This document shows, one piece after another, positions 8,132-15,942 of a stretch of DNA of 27,934 nt; within the stretch, counting starts at the first letter, position 1, and each line of letters opens with the position of its first letter. The translations under genes and the position numbers were made by a program. Where the stretch lies: assembly GCA_938041635.1 (NCBI GenBank), contig CALIAD010000034.1, forward strand, positions 1-27,934, in the 5' to 3' direction. The notes beneath the pieces are model-generated. The model did not search any database. It was given only the letters and a program-made list of their open reading frames with translations, and was not told where the DNA came from. The stretch is from an uncultured Atopobium sp. GTDB taxonomy: Bacteria; Actinomycetota; Coriobacteriia; Coriobacteriales; Atopobiaceae.

Positions 8132-11100
8132 TAGATATCAACTACCTTTCCGGTTGTCTTATCAAGCCTCTGAGAGACAACATGGCTGACACCATCTGCC
8201 TGCATGGATACACCATACAGTACATCTGCCTGCTCCATGGTGCGCCTTTGGTGAGAAATGACAATCAGCTGAGTGGTCTCTTTGAGCTGCTCAATGGCAT
8301 CAAGCAGCTTGGAGAGGTTGGCGTCGTCGAGAGCGGCCTCAACCTCATCAAAGACGTAGAACGGAACAGTACGCGTCCTATACACAGCAAAGAGCAATGC
8401 CAGGGCGGTGAGGCTCTTCTCGCCACCTGACATGAGCATCATCTTGGTAATGCGCTTACCACGCGGCTGAGCCACAATCTCAATGCCTGTCTCGGAGAGA
8501 TGGTCTGGATCGGTGAGCTCAATATGAGCATGACCTCCAGGGAACAGCATCGAGAAGATCTCGGAGAAGTTCTGGTTGACGCGGTCAAAAACAACAAGGA
8601 ATCGACTACGCATCTTGCGGTCAATCGCCGAGATAATCTTCTTCAGTGAGGTTCGTGCGGCCTCTAAGTCAGCTACCTGCTCGTTAATGTAATCAGCGCG
8701 CTCTTTGAGGCGCTCGTACTCATCCATGGCAACGGCGTTGACAGGACCAAGTGCCTCAAGCTGACTCTTAAGCGACGCAGCAAGGCGTTCTGCCTGCTCT
8801 CTATCTTCTGGCTCAGGAAGCGTCAATGCCTCGTCCAATGAGGCGCCCGTAGCAAGAATGGCCTCGATGGCGTTTTGAACCTGAACCTCAAGCTTACCAA
8901 TCTCAACGCTAATCTGGTTAGCGGCGTCTTTCTCTTTTTCTACCGCAAGCGCAGCTTCAGAAGCTGCATCTTTTGCCTCAGAGATGGTCTCTCGCAGCGT
9001 CTCAGAGTCTGCCTCCGCCAACGACGCGCGATCCTTGAGCCTAGACGCCCACTCAAGCGCCTTCTGGTGCAGAGCATCGTAGCGCTTGTACAGCGGGTCT
9101 ACGCGAAGCCTGATTACCTCAAGCGCGTGTGTTGCCTGTTTAGCAGCAGCAAGCTGCTCATCCAGTTGAGACAGACGCCTCTCAAGCTCTGTCTGGCGAG
9201 AAGCCATGCTCGTTGCGCGCTCTTTTGCAACAGTGAGGTCCGTTTTTGCATCCGAAAGCTCTCGGTTGGCCCTACCCTGTGCGCGAATGGCATCCTCATG
9301 CTGATCCTGCAGCTCTTTGAGTTCCGAAGCTAGCGACTCCATGCGAGTCTTAGCCTCTTCAGCCGCACGCTTGTGCTCATCAATGTGCGCACGAGCCTCT
9401 TGAGCGCGCTCTTTTGCCTGTTCTCGAGAAGTGCTCACCTGCTTCAGCTCAGCCTGAGAAGACGCAACCTGTCCCTCAAGACGGCCTCGCTCCGCAGCAA
9501 TAGAGGTAAGCTCACCATTGAGCCTTGCGACTTCACCCTTGGACTGCACGCTTTTCTCGCGAACTGAAGCCAGCTCATTCTCGCAGTTGGTAACTGCAGA
9601 GCGAGCAGCCTCCAGATGGCGTTTGAGGGAAGGAAGCGCGCCCTCAAGCTCGCGAATACGACGCTTACGCTCAAGAGAGCCGTCCTCAGCCTGAGATGTG
9701 TGTCCCAGGACCAGACGACCATCTGGATAGAGCAACGTGCCATCGAGGAGCATATAAAGTCCACGAGGTTCAACGTTGTGCGCAGCATAGGCGTCATCAA
9801 GGCTCTGGGCAACAAAAACGTGGCCGAAGAGCGTCTGTACAAGAGCTTCGGCACCCTTCTGCGCAGAAATATGCTCAAGCAGAGGCGTTGTATGAGCGGG
9901 AGCGGCAAGAGCTGGAGTTGCTTCAGAGAGTGCAACCAGCGTAGCCTTACCATCCTCAGAAAGCGTCTGAACGCGCTCAAAGAGCATATGAACATTTTGC
10001 TGCTTGTCTACAACAAGCGCGGAAAGATCTTCTCCCAAAAGCTGCTCAACAAGGGCCTCAAACTCTGGCTGAACCTCAAGGTAATCAGCAAGTCTGCCAG
10101 AAACAAGAGAAGCGGTTGCTGCATCCGCAACAAGCTTTTCTGCCAGAGGACTTCCCTTTTGGACTTCCACATCAAGCGCACGAAGTGCCTCAAGCGTAGC
10201 TTCACTGCTTGAGAGCTCCTGGCGAGCAGTACGCTCTGCCTCGCGAGCTGCTTCAAGCGAAGAGGCGCGCTCAGAAATCTCAGCGACAAACGCCTCGGAC
10301 TCCTGACGAGCTTTCTCAAGAGCCGCAGTGAGCTCTGTTTCTTTAGCGCCACTATCTTCTAGAGCAGCACGAGCAATCTCAAGCGCTTCCGTAATCTGAG
10401 TCAACCTAGACTCAAACATCTTGTCTTCTACCTGCGCATGAGCAATCTGCTCTTCAAGCTTTACATATGCAAGCGTTTCTTTATCAGCGGAATTACGCAC
10501 ACTTCGCTCAGATGCAGTGCAATCAGAAATCTTTACATCAAGAGCACGACGCTCGGCAATTGCCTGGTTAGCCGCCTCTTGGAGCGCGTTCACGCTCTCC
10601 GTCAGATCCGCAACCTTTGCACGAATTGTTGCCAGCTGACCAGAAAGCTCTTCGTTCTCTTTTGCAGCGTCTGCCTTCTGTTTATCCATCACAGAAAGCT
10701 GCATACGCGTGTCAGAAAGGCGAGAAACCATGTTCTTGCCCTTCTCCTCCAAAAGACGCATGTCAGATCCCATACGACCAAGAATCTCTTGCATGCGACG
10801 GCGCTGCTCGCCTAAGTCTCCAACAAAGAGACCCTTTTGCTCAAGAAGTGACTGGAGCTTTTCAAGCTCACGGTTTTTCTCGCCCGCACGATATTGAGCA
10901 AGCTCAATAGCAGCCTCTGCCTCTTTAGCGCGTGTCTCCAACTTTCCATGCGTAAACTGCAGCTGACGAAGGTCATCAACCGCTAGCTGAACCGTCAAAT
11001 CTTTGAGCTGAGCGGACAGATCTTTAGCGCGAGAAGCCTTGTCTACCTGCCTCTCAAGCGGTTTAAGCTGGCGGGTAATCTCGCGAGAAACCACTTTGGC

Positions 11101-11670
11101 TCGCGTGAGATTCTCATCCATGGAAGAAATCTTGCGCTCCGCACGCTCTTTGCGGCGGCGATGCTTAGAGATGTCTGCTGCCTCTTCAATAAGCTCACGA
11201 CGCTGCTCAGGACGGCTAGACAAGATGGAATCGAGCTTGCCCTGAGAAATAATGGAGTGGGTATCTTTGCCCAGGCCAGAGTCATGCAAAATGTCCTGGA
11301 TATCCATGAGTCTTGAAGGAGCACCGTTAATCAGGTACTCAGACTCTCCAGAGCGATACATGCGCCTCGTGATGCCAATTTCAGAGAAATCAATAGGAAT
11401 GGTGTGGTCGGAGTTATCCAGAACCAGCGTTACCTCAGCAACGCCCACCGCTCCCCTTGCCGATGAGCCAGAGAAGATGACGTCTTCCATAGCCTGGCCA
11501 CGGAGCATCTTTGCGCTCTGCTCGCCCAATACCCAGAGAATTGCGTCAGAGACATTGGACTTACCCGAGCCGTTAGGACCAACGACAACGGTAAGACCGG
11601 GGTCAAAAACCATCTGAGTTTTATCAGCGAATGACTTAAAACCCTTAAGTGTCAGCGATTTGAGATACAC
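8131..11670 (-). CDS. smc: Chromosome segregation ATPase SMC
   Basis: A 1179-residue condensin subunit that organises and helps segregate the chromosome, normally with ScpA and ScpB (neither encoded here). N-terminal ATPase half with Walker A GPNGSGKSN (31-39); long coiled coils rich in Glu/Arg/Ala/Gln on both sides; globular hinge at roughly 505-655 (around LADYLEVQPEFEALVEQLLG); C-terminal half with signature LMSGGEKSLTALALL and Walker B YVFDEVEAALDD. Full family length. Starts with GTG; GAAAGGT lies 11 bases upstream and part of it falls in a small hairpin. Many long open frames in the other frames over this gene are shadows of its biased coiled-coil composition. Confidence 0.98.
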   Translation of the reverse strand: MYLKSLTLKGFKSFADKTQMVFDPGLTVVVGPNGSGKSNVSDAILWVLGEQSAKMLRGQAMEDVIFSGSSARGAVGVAEVTLVLDNSDHTIPIDFSEIGITRRMYRSGESEYLINGAPSRLMDIQDILHDSGLGKDTHSIISQGKLDSILSSRPEQRRELIEEAADISKHRRRKERAERKISSMDENLTRAKVVSREITRQLKPLERQVDKASRAKDLSAQLKDLTVQLAVDDLRQLQFTHGKLETRAKEAEAAIELAQYRAGEKNRELEKLQSLLEQKGLFVGDLGEQRRRMQEILGRMGSDMRLLEEKGKNMVSRLSDTRMQLSVMDKQKADAAKENEELSGQLATIRAKVADLTESVNALQEAANQAIAERRALDVKISDCTASERSVRNSADKETLAYVKLEEQIAHAQVEDKMFESRLTQITEALEIARAALEDSGAKETELTAALEKARQESEAFVAEISERASSLEAAREAERTARQELSSSEATLEALRALDVEVQKGSPLAEKLVADAATASLVSGRLADYLEVQPEFEALVEQLLGEDLSALVVDKQQNVHMLFERVQTLSEDGKATLVALSEATPALAAPAHTTPLLEHISAQKGAEALVQTLFGHVFVAQSLDDAYAAHNVEPRGLYMLLDGTLLYPDGRLVLGHTSQAEDGSLERKRRIRELEGALPSLKRHLEAARSAVTNCENELASVREKSVQSKGEVARLNGELTSIAAERGRLEGQVASSQAELKQVSTSREQAKERAQEARAHIDEHKRAAEEAKTRMESLASELKELQDQHEDAIRAQGRANRELSDAKTDLTVAKERATSMASRQTELERRLSQLDEQLAAAKQATHALEVIRLRVDPLYKRYDALHQKALEWASRLKDRASLAEADSETLRETISEAKDAASEAALAVEKEKDAANQISVEIGKLEVQVQNAIEAILATGASLDEALTLPEPEDREQAERLAASLKSQLEALGPVNAVAMDEYERLKERADYINEQVADLEAARTSLKKIISAIDRKMRSRFLVVFDRVNQNFSEIFSMLFPGGHAHIELTDPDHLSETGIEIVAQPRGKRITKMMLMSGGEKSLTALALLFAVYRTRTVPFYVFDEVEAALDDANLSKLLDAIEQLKETTQLIVISHQRRTMEQADVLYGVSMQADGVSHVVSQRLDKTTGKVVDI

Positions 11671-11671
11671 G

Positions 11672-11688
11672 GGTACAGGGTACCTTTC
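11672..11688 (-). promoter_or_regulatory. smc ribosome binding site with overlapping mini-hairpin
   Basis: GGTAC at 11672-11676 and GTACC at 11680-11684 form a 5-bp stem with a 3-nt loop between the ribosome site GAAAGGT (minus strand, 11688-11682) and the GTG start at 11670. The stem takes in the last three bases of the ribosome site, which itself touches the rnc stop codon. Confidence 0.4.
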
Positions 11689-12419
11689 TACCTTAGGTGC
11701 ATTTCTGCATCAGCATCAAGCGGAGCGTCATCCACACCAAGACGTACTAGTGCGTCTTGAGCGGCTTCTGACTCAGCGGCTTTCTTTGATGGTCCCTGTC
11801 CACGACCCACCTTAAGGCCGTCGACAAATACCACAGCGGTAAACGTTGGTGTATGAGCAGGTCCACTCTCGCCAATAAGCTTATATTCAGGGGTAGCCTT
11901 GCCTTTAGCCTGTACCGCTTCTTGCAAACGAGATTTAGGGCTTACCGAACGAACTGCCAGCGCTGGAGAAATGTGAGGTCCAAGCGTACGAATAACAAAA
12001 TCGTGCGTTGGATCAAAACCCGCATCAAGGTAGAGCGCGCCAACAATGGACTCGTAGACGTTCTCCAGAGCAGACTTCATGCCACGCTTTCCCGTGCCCT
12101 TCTCGGAAATTCCCATAACAATTAAGGGAGAAATTCCTAGAGCATCAGAGACAATGGAAAGCGTGTGGCCAGATACTAGAGAGATTTTCAACCTAGTAAG
12201 TTGGCCTTCATCCATATCTGGATAACGCTCAAACAGCTCCGTTGCAATAATGGCACCAAGAATTGAGTCACCCAGAAACTCCAGGCGCTCATATGAAGCA
12301 GAAACAGGCTTGCCCTCCACCGCCGAAGGGTGTGTGAGGGCAGCCTCGATAAGTTCTTTATTGGTAAATGTGTGACCGCAAATAGCTTCTGCAGCAGCTA
12401 CTCGTTCGTGCAATTTCAC
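11688..12419 (-). CDS. rnc: Ribonuclease III
   Basis: A 243-residue double-strand-specific endoribonuclease for rRNA precursor and mRNA processing. The catalytic domain has the signature ERLEFLGDSIL at 44-54 (metal ligands Glu 47 and Asp 51), Glu 71, and helix ENVYESIVGALYLD at about 119-132 (Glu 123 metal ligand; Asn 120 where E. coli has Asp 114). The dsRNA-binding domain covers about 162-232, ending GQGPSKKAAESEAAQDALVRL. Starts with GTG at 12419, with only a weak AGGT upstream. It lies 13 bases after acpP and 17 bases before smc, in the acpP-rnc-smc order common in Gram-positives. Confidence 0.96.
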   Translation of the reverse strand: MKLHERVAAAEAICGHTFTNKELIEAALTHPSAVEGKPVSASYERLEFLGDSILGAIIATELFERYPDMDEGQLTRLKISLVSGHTLSIVSDALGISPLIVMGISEKGTGKRGMKSALENVYESIVGALYLDAGFDPTHDFVIRTLGPHISPALAVRSVSPKSRLQEAVQAKGKATPEYKLIGESGPAHTPTFTAVVFVDGLKVGRGQGPSKKAAESEAAQDALVRLGVDDAPLDADAEMHLR

Positions 12420-12432
12420 GTATAAAACCTAC

Positions 12433-12669
12433 TTAAGCAGCAAGAATAGCATCTACTGCGTCACCAACGGTAGCAATCTCATCGATGTTTTCTGCATCAA
12501 AGGTCATATCAAACTCTTGCTCAAGGTCTGTGACAAGCTGCAAAAGATCAAATGAGTCTGCACCAAGATCTTTAAATGAGGTACCCTCTGTGAGCTCAAC
12601 GGAATCGTCAAGGTCCAGTGTCTCTCTAACAACGTCAATTACCTTTTCAAGTGTTTCTGTGCGATCCAT
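12433..12669 (-). CDS. acpP: Acyl carrier protein
   Basis: A 78-residue acidic four-helix carrier that bears growing acyl chains on phosphopantetheine for fatty acid and phospholipid synthesis. Ser 39 in GADSFDLLQL is the attachment site; the usual DSL is DSF here. The start at 12669 is chosen because AAGGAGG lies 4 bases upstream; a longer in-frame start at 12684 would place the Shine-Dalgarno inside the gene. It follows plsX, whose enzyme takes acyl groups from acyl-ACP, and precedes rnc. A promoter and a weak terminator in the 167-bp gap suggest that acpP begins its own transcription unit. Confidence 0.96.
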   Translation of the reverse strand: MDRTETLEKVIDVVRETLDLDDSVELTEGTSFKDLGADSFDLLQLVTDLEQEFDMTFDAENIDEIATVGDAVDAILAA

Positions 12670-12673
12670 ACAT

Positions 12674-12680
12674 CCTCCTT
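12674..12680 (-). promoter_or_regulatory. Ribosome binding site fixing the acpP start
   Basis: On the minus strand AAGGAGG lies 4 bases before the ATG at 12669, a strong site suited to a very highly expressed protein. Confidence 0.8.
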
Positions 12681-12725
12681 GCACACAACAATGACGCTAT
12701 TAATTTTACCCCGTGATGGGCGTCT

Positions 12726-12754
12726 GTATGATGACATTACTAAAGCTGAAACAA
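12726..12754 (-). promoter_or_regulatory. Candidate acpP promoter
   Basis: On the minus strand TTGTTT (12754-12749), a 17-base spacer and TCATAC (12731-12726) resemble a sigma-70-type promoter, about 55 bases before the acpP start. Match is partial. Confidence 0.35.
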
Positions 12755-12762
12755 ACAATCTT

Positions 12763-12796
12763 AAAAAAGTAAAGCCCACAGAATTGTCCATGGGCT
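12763..12796 (-). terminator. Candidate weak terminator after plsX
   Basis: On the minus strand AGCCCA (12796-12791) pairs with TGGGCT (12778-12773) around a 12-nt loop, followed by TTACTTTTTTAA. The stem is only 6 bp, so some read-through into acpP is likely. Confidence 0.5.
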
Positions 12797-12836
12797 CCAC
12801 CATAGTTATAAAAATTTTTATGTACAGACGCTTTTA

Positions 12837-13820
12837 CTACAGCTGAATTGACGAGGAAATTTTCTCGATGAGGTTGGCGCGTACTGCATTTGCTGCAGAA
12901 AGTGTTCCTGCGCACACAGCAGAAGAGCTGGTAGCACCATGTCCTTTAAGTACAGGTGCAGAAACACCTAGCAAGAAGGCGCCGCCAACAGAATCTCCTG
13001 AAAGTTCCGCCGCTGTAGCCTTCAGAGCATCCTTCAAAAGAAGTGCACCAAACGCAGCCTTCTTGGAGGAATTAATTGCGTCTTTGAGGCTAGACATAAT
13101 AAACTTGCCTGTGCTCTCAATGGATTTTAAGGCCACATTTCCTGTAAAGCCGTCTGTCACAATAACATCAAAGCGGCTTCCTAAAATATCAGTTCCCTCG
13201 GCATTTCCACCAAAATTGATAGCCGCTTCTGCAAGAGCCGCATGATATGAAAGAGCAAGCTCAGAACCCTTGGTCTCTTCAGAACCATTGCAGAGAAGCC
13301 CTATGGTTGGGTTTTCAATTCCAAGCGATGCATTGGCAAAAGCCTTACCCATTTGTGCAAATTGCACCAAAACTTCTGGACGCACATCAGCGTTAGCACC
13401 AGTATCCAAAAAGACTGTTTTATGGCCACCAAGTCCAGGAAGAATCAGGGTAAGTGCAGGGCGTTTTACACCCTTGATGCGACCAATACCAAAGGTAGCT
13501 GCAGTAAGCACTGCTCCTGTAGAGCCTGCCGAAAAAAGACCGTCAGCCTCTCCAGCCTTGACTGCCTGTGCAGCCCTTACAATACTGGCGTCTTTCTTCT
13601 GTCTAACCGCATTGGCGGGGTGTTCGCTCATTGTAATAACTTCAGTGGTTACCAAAGCCTTTGCGCGCTCATGCTTGCTTGCAAAAGGAGTAACAAACTC
13701 ATCAGCTCCAGCGAGAAGAACCTCTAGCTCTTTGTCCTTCTCAAGAGCCATACGAACTCCCTCAAGAACAACCTCAGGGCTTTGGTCAGATCCCATAACG
13801 TCTACACAAATAACGGGCAT
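12837..13820 (-). CDS. plsX: Phosphate acyltransferase PlsX
   Basis: A 327-residue enzyme that converts acyl-ACP to acyl-phosphate, the donor for PlsY in the first step of phospholipid synthesis; a peripheral membrane enzyme. The N-terminus VDVMGSDQSPEVVLEG matches the family DAMGGDxxP pattern, followed by SAGSTGAVLTAATFGIGRI (about 101-119), DTGANADVRPEVL (about 138-150) and the C-terminal GHGATSSSAV. Usual family length. ATG start with AAGGAGT 5-6 bases upstream. It follows rpmF but is separated from it by a strong intrinsic terminator, so its expression probably depends on read-through. acpP is next downstream. Confidence 0.96.
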   Translation of the reverse strand: MPVICVDVMGSDQSPEVVLEGVRMALEKDKELEVLLAGADEFVTPFASKHERAKALVTTEVITMSEHPANAVRQKKDASIVRAAQAVKAGEADGLFSAGSTGAVLTAATFGIGRIKGVKRPALTLILPGLGGHKTVFLDTGANADVRPEVLVQFAQMGKAFANASLGIENPTIGLLCNGSEETKGSELALSYHAALAEAAINFGGNAEGTDILGSRFDVIVTDGFTGNVALKSIESTGKFIMSSLKDAINSSKKAAFGALLLKDALKATAAELSGDSVGGAFLLGVSAPVLKGHGATSSSAVCAGTLSAANAVRANLIEKISSSIQL

Positions 13821-13836
13821 GATAACTCCTTAGTGC

Positions 13837-13877
13837 TATAAAAAAGAAGGCTGGCCCCTAAAGAACCAGCCTTCTTG
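13837..13877 (-). terminator. Strong intrinsic terminator between rpmF and plsX
   Basis: Minus-strand CCAGCCTTCTT-type arms: 13876-13866 pairs perfectly with 13854-13844 (11 bp, 11-nt loop), and the RNA continues into a run of T (13843-13837, TTTTTATA). It lies within the 76 bases between the rpmF stop and the plsX start. Confidence 0.85.
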
Positions 13878-13896
13878 GCCATACGATGTATGAGTG

Positions 13897-14076
13897 TTAC
13901 TCAGTAACAACAACCTCACGGTCCTTGTAGAAGCCACAGTTAGGGCATACGTGGTGAGGAAGCTTTGGAGCGCCGCACTGTGGGCATACAGAGCGAGCTG
14001 CTGCGTTAAGCTTGCTGTTTGCCGAACGACGGGTGTGGGTTGCGCCGCGGCCCTTCTTTTGTTTAGGTACTGCCAT
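13897..14076 (-). CDS. rpmF: Ribosomal protein L32 (zinc-binding form)
   Basis: A 59-residue large-subunit protein, found by reading the minus strand from the ATG at 14076: it begins MAVPKQKKGRGATHTRRSAN and ends KDREVVVTE. Two Cys pairs (CPQC at 31-34, CPNC at 44-47) make it the zinc-ribbon (C+) form. AGAGGT precedes the start. It follows yceD, the near-universal partner of rpmF, and precedes plsX. An extended -10 promoter lies about 75 bases upstream, so it can be transcribed apart from yceD. Confidence 0.97.
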   Translation of the reverse strand: MAVPKQKKGRGATHTRRSANSKLNAAARSVCPQCGAPKLPHHVCPNCGFYKDREVVVTE

Positions 14077-14100
14077 CTTAAACCTCTTTTGCTCTTGCTA

Positions 14101-14125
14101 GCGCCCCTAAAACATATGAGGGCGC
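14101..14125 (-). repeat. Hairpin in the rpmF 5' leader
   Basis: GCGCCC at 14101-14106 and GGGCGC at 14120-14125 form a 6-bp all-GC stem with a 13-nt loop, between the predicted transcription start and the rpmF ribosome site. No T-run follows. It may be an mRNA-stabilising or regulatory stem. Confidence 0.4.
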
Positions 14126-14150
14126 GACCCATTCACATAATGCGTTGGAT

Positions 14151-14159
14151 ACTATACCA
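14151..14159 (-). promoter_or_regulatory. Extended -10 promoter for rpmF
   Basis: On the minus strand TGGTATAGT is an extended -10 element (TGn plus TATAGT, five of six consensus bases). The -35 region (GTACAA or CGTACA) is poor, which is usual for extended -10 promoters. Confidence 0.55.
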
Positions 14160-14223
14160 CGTACTGACACATTTTGTACGTAGATACAGCATTTCTTCAC
14201 CATTTAGGAGAAGAAATTTTATT

Positions 14224-14793
14224 TTACTCTTCCGAATCCGGCTCAATCACAAGATTTTTGAGAGCCGCAAACGGGTTTGAAGCAAGCTTTTCTTCTTCTC
14301 GCTTCTGCTCAATCTGAGCTGCATGACCGCAATCCTCTTCATTCAGATTGCAACCGCATACTGGGCAAAGTCCCTTGCAGTCGGACTTGCACAGTACAAC
14401 ATAAGGCGTCTCCATAACAAGCGAAGGCAAAAGAGCCTCTGCAAGATCGATGGTTTTATCGGCATTTACTAAAACGTAATCTGCCTCATCTTCATCATCT
14501 GCAGAAATTACAGGCTCTTCAAAGAGATAATACTCATCTACCTCTGCGTTTAAAGAGAGATGTGCGTCCTCAAGACAACGGTCACACGTACCAACTGCGT
14601 CAGCACGAAGCATTCCGGTAACCAAAATGCCCTCACCCGCGTTGGTAAGCACTAGATCAAAATCAATTCCCATAGGAAGAGAAAATTCATGCTCCCCTAG
14701 CTCATACGAGTCTTCATTAAGATGACCCGCATAAGACACGGTATCGCCTGCATTTGCAAGACGATCATCTAGTGCATAAAGAACTGGTTGCAT
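14224..14793 (-). CDS. yceD: YceD/DUF177 family protein
   Basis: A 189-residue DUF177 protein, a family tied to rRNA (23S) accumulation in bacteria and plastids and almost always encoded next to rpmF, as here. Visible family features are CDRCLEDAHL (about 84-93) and a Cys-rich segment CKSDCKGLCPVCGCNLNEED at about 137-156, which may bind zinc. An acidic stretch (SADDEDEADY) separates them. The ATG lies 5 bases after the DivIVA-like gene stop and has little Shine-Dalgarno, so translation probably depends on coupling. A 147-bp gap with an rpmF promoter follows. Confidence 0.9.
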   Translation of the reverse strand: MQPVLYALDDRLANAGDTVSYAGHLNEDSYELGEHEFSLPMGIDFDLVLTNAGEGILVTGMLRADAVGTCDRCLEDAHLSLNAEVDEYYLFEEPVISADDEDEADYVLVNADKTIDLAEALLPSLVMETPYVVLCKSDCKGLCPVCGCNLNEEDCGHAAQIEQKREEEKLASNPFAALKNLVIEPDSEE

Positions 14794-14798
14794 TGGAA

Positions 14799-15296
14799 TT
14801 ACCAGGCAACGTTATTGCTGGTGTTACGAGGACCAGAGTTCTCATCAAGTGTCTGACGAACACGAGAGACTGAATTTGTCAGGCTCTTGAGGTTCTCCTC
14901 AAGGTGAGCAAGAACGGTATCTGCATACTCCTCAGCGTTGTAGCGAGTATCGCGCTCATACTGCTCTGCCTGGTCACGAATGCCATCTGCCTGCTGCTGA
15001 GCAAGGCGGACAACCTCCTGGTCACCAGCAAGAATCATAGCCTGCTGCTGTGCGTCAGCAATGATGGATTCTGCCTGAGCACGTGCGCGCTCAAGGGTCT
15101 CATCCTCTTCCTTGATGATGCGACGAGCAGTTGCAAACTCTTCTGGGAAGACACGACGGATCTCGTCAAGCAGCTCGTAGAAGTCCTGGGCATCAATAAT
15201 CTTCTTGTTACCGCCATCCATAAAAGGTGACTTAGCCTCAGTTACCATCTGCTCAATCTCAGATACAAGGCTCTCAATTTCCTCGCCTGGCTGCAT
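14799..15296 (-). CDS. DivIVA-like coiled-coil protein
   Basis: A 165-residue soluble, acidic protein. Residues about 1-25 and 38-60 are short helices (DAQDFYELLDEIRRVFPEEF); about 60-155 is a long coiled coil rich in Glu, Ala and Gln (ARAQAESIIADAQQQAMILA). This resembles actinobacterial DivIVA/Wag31-family or ATP-synthase-subunit-b-like proteins often found next to coaD and rsmD. A role in polar growth or cell-wall scaffolding is inferred from resemblance, not shown. ATG start with AAAGGAG 7 bases upstream. A 126-bp gap separates it from coaD, so it may start its own unit with yceD. Confidence 0.7.
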   Translation of the reverse strand: MQPGEEIESLVSEIEQMVTEAKSPFMDGGNKKIIDAQDFYELLDEIRRVFPEEFATARRIIKEEDETLERARAQAESIIADAQQQAMILAGDQEVVRLAQQQADGIRDQAEQYERDTRYNAEEYADTVLAHLEENLKSLTNSVSRVRQTLDENSGPRNTSNNVAW

Positions 15297-15383
15297 CCAG
15301 GGCTCCTTTCAATCCAATACATAAGCTGTGTTATATGCAGTTTTAGCCCTTATGAGCACGACGCATAAAACACCTTTTTAAGA

Positions 15384-15392
15384 ATGTTAGCA
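15384..15392 (-). promoter_or_regulatory. Possible extended -10 before the DivIVA-like gene
   Basis: On the minus strand TGCTAACAT matches an extended -10 (TGn plus TAACAT, four of six). No convincing -35 is seen. It lies in the 126-bp gap after coaD. Confidence 0.25.
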
Positions 15393-15422
15393 GAATATAA
15401 TGAAAATGCAGGGCAAATATAC

Positions 15423-15932
15423 TTAATTACCGCAATTATGCAGAGCATCAAGCTTTTTAATGACGTTCTTTGGTACCAAAAATGATACATCTGCGCCCAT
15501 AGCTGAAATTTCTCTCACAATTGAGGAAGAAATATAGCCGTACTCTGGACTAGACATAACAAAGACGCTCTCCAGCTCAGGAGCCATATGAGCGTTAAGA
15601 TCTGCCTGCTGCAGCTCATACTCAAAGTCTGTCATAGCTCTTAGGCCCTTAACAACACCACCTGCGCCGCGAGCATTGCAGAAATCAACCAGAAGACCTT
15701 CCATGGGCTCTACAGAAACGTCCACAAGTCCTTCATCTACCAGAGCGTCTTTGAGCATCTGTACACGCTCTTCAAGAGAAAACGTAGTTCCCGTGCCGTG
15801 TTTGCGCTTGGAAGCTGCAACAGCTACCGTAACATTTTCAAAAAGGCGAGAAGCTCGTTTGATTACATCAAGGTGTCCGTTTGTGACGGGATCAAAAGTA
15901 CCTGGTACAACTACGTGAGTGATGCTGTTCAA
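15423..15932 (-). CDS. coaD: Phosphopantetheine adenylyltransferase
   Basis: A 169-residue nucleotidyltransferase catalysing the fourth step of CoA synthesis (4'-phosphopantetheine + ATP to dephospho-CoA). GTFDPVTNGHLD at 11-22 holds the TxGH-type nucleotide motif (His 20), and ISSSIVRE at 134-141 is the family ISSTxxR motif. Normal length. It starts with TTG at 15932, backed by AGGAG 5 bases upstream, which overlaps the rsmD stop codon. It follows rsmD by 8 bases; the rsmD-coaD pair is widely conserved. Confidence 0.96.
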   Translation of the reverse strand: MNSITHVVVPGTFDPVTNGHLDVIKRASRLFENVTVAVAASKRKHGTGTTFSLEERVQMLKDALVDEGLVDVSVEPMEGLLVDFCNARGAGGVVKGLRAMTDFEYELQQADLNAHMAPELESVFVMSSPEYGYISSSIVREISAMGADVSFLVPKNVIKKLDALHNCGN

Positions 15933-15937
15933 CGTAT

Positions 15938-15942
15938 CTCCT
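15938..15942 (-). promoter_or_regulatory. Ribosome binding site fixing the coaD TTG start
   Basis: On the minus strand AGGAG lies 5 bases before the TTG at 15932 and overlaps the rsmD TAG stop (15943-15941), implying coupling. Confidence 0.65.

Noticed and set aside
8131..11670. Many long open frames on both strands across smc (for example 9616-10212 plus, 9444-9995 minus)
   Set aside because: They are shadows of the biased Glu/Ala/Arg coiled-coil codons of smc; they lack good ribosome sites and recognisable products.
14191..14222. Hairpin ATTTCTTC/GAAGAAAT after yceD, followed by T-rich sequence on the plus strand
   Set aside because: The T-rich tail is on the plus strand, where no gene needs a terminator; on the minus strand there is no T-run, so it is not called as a yceD terminator.
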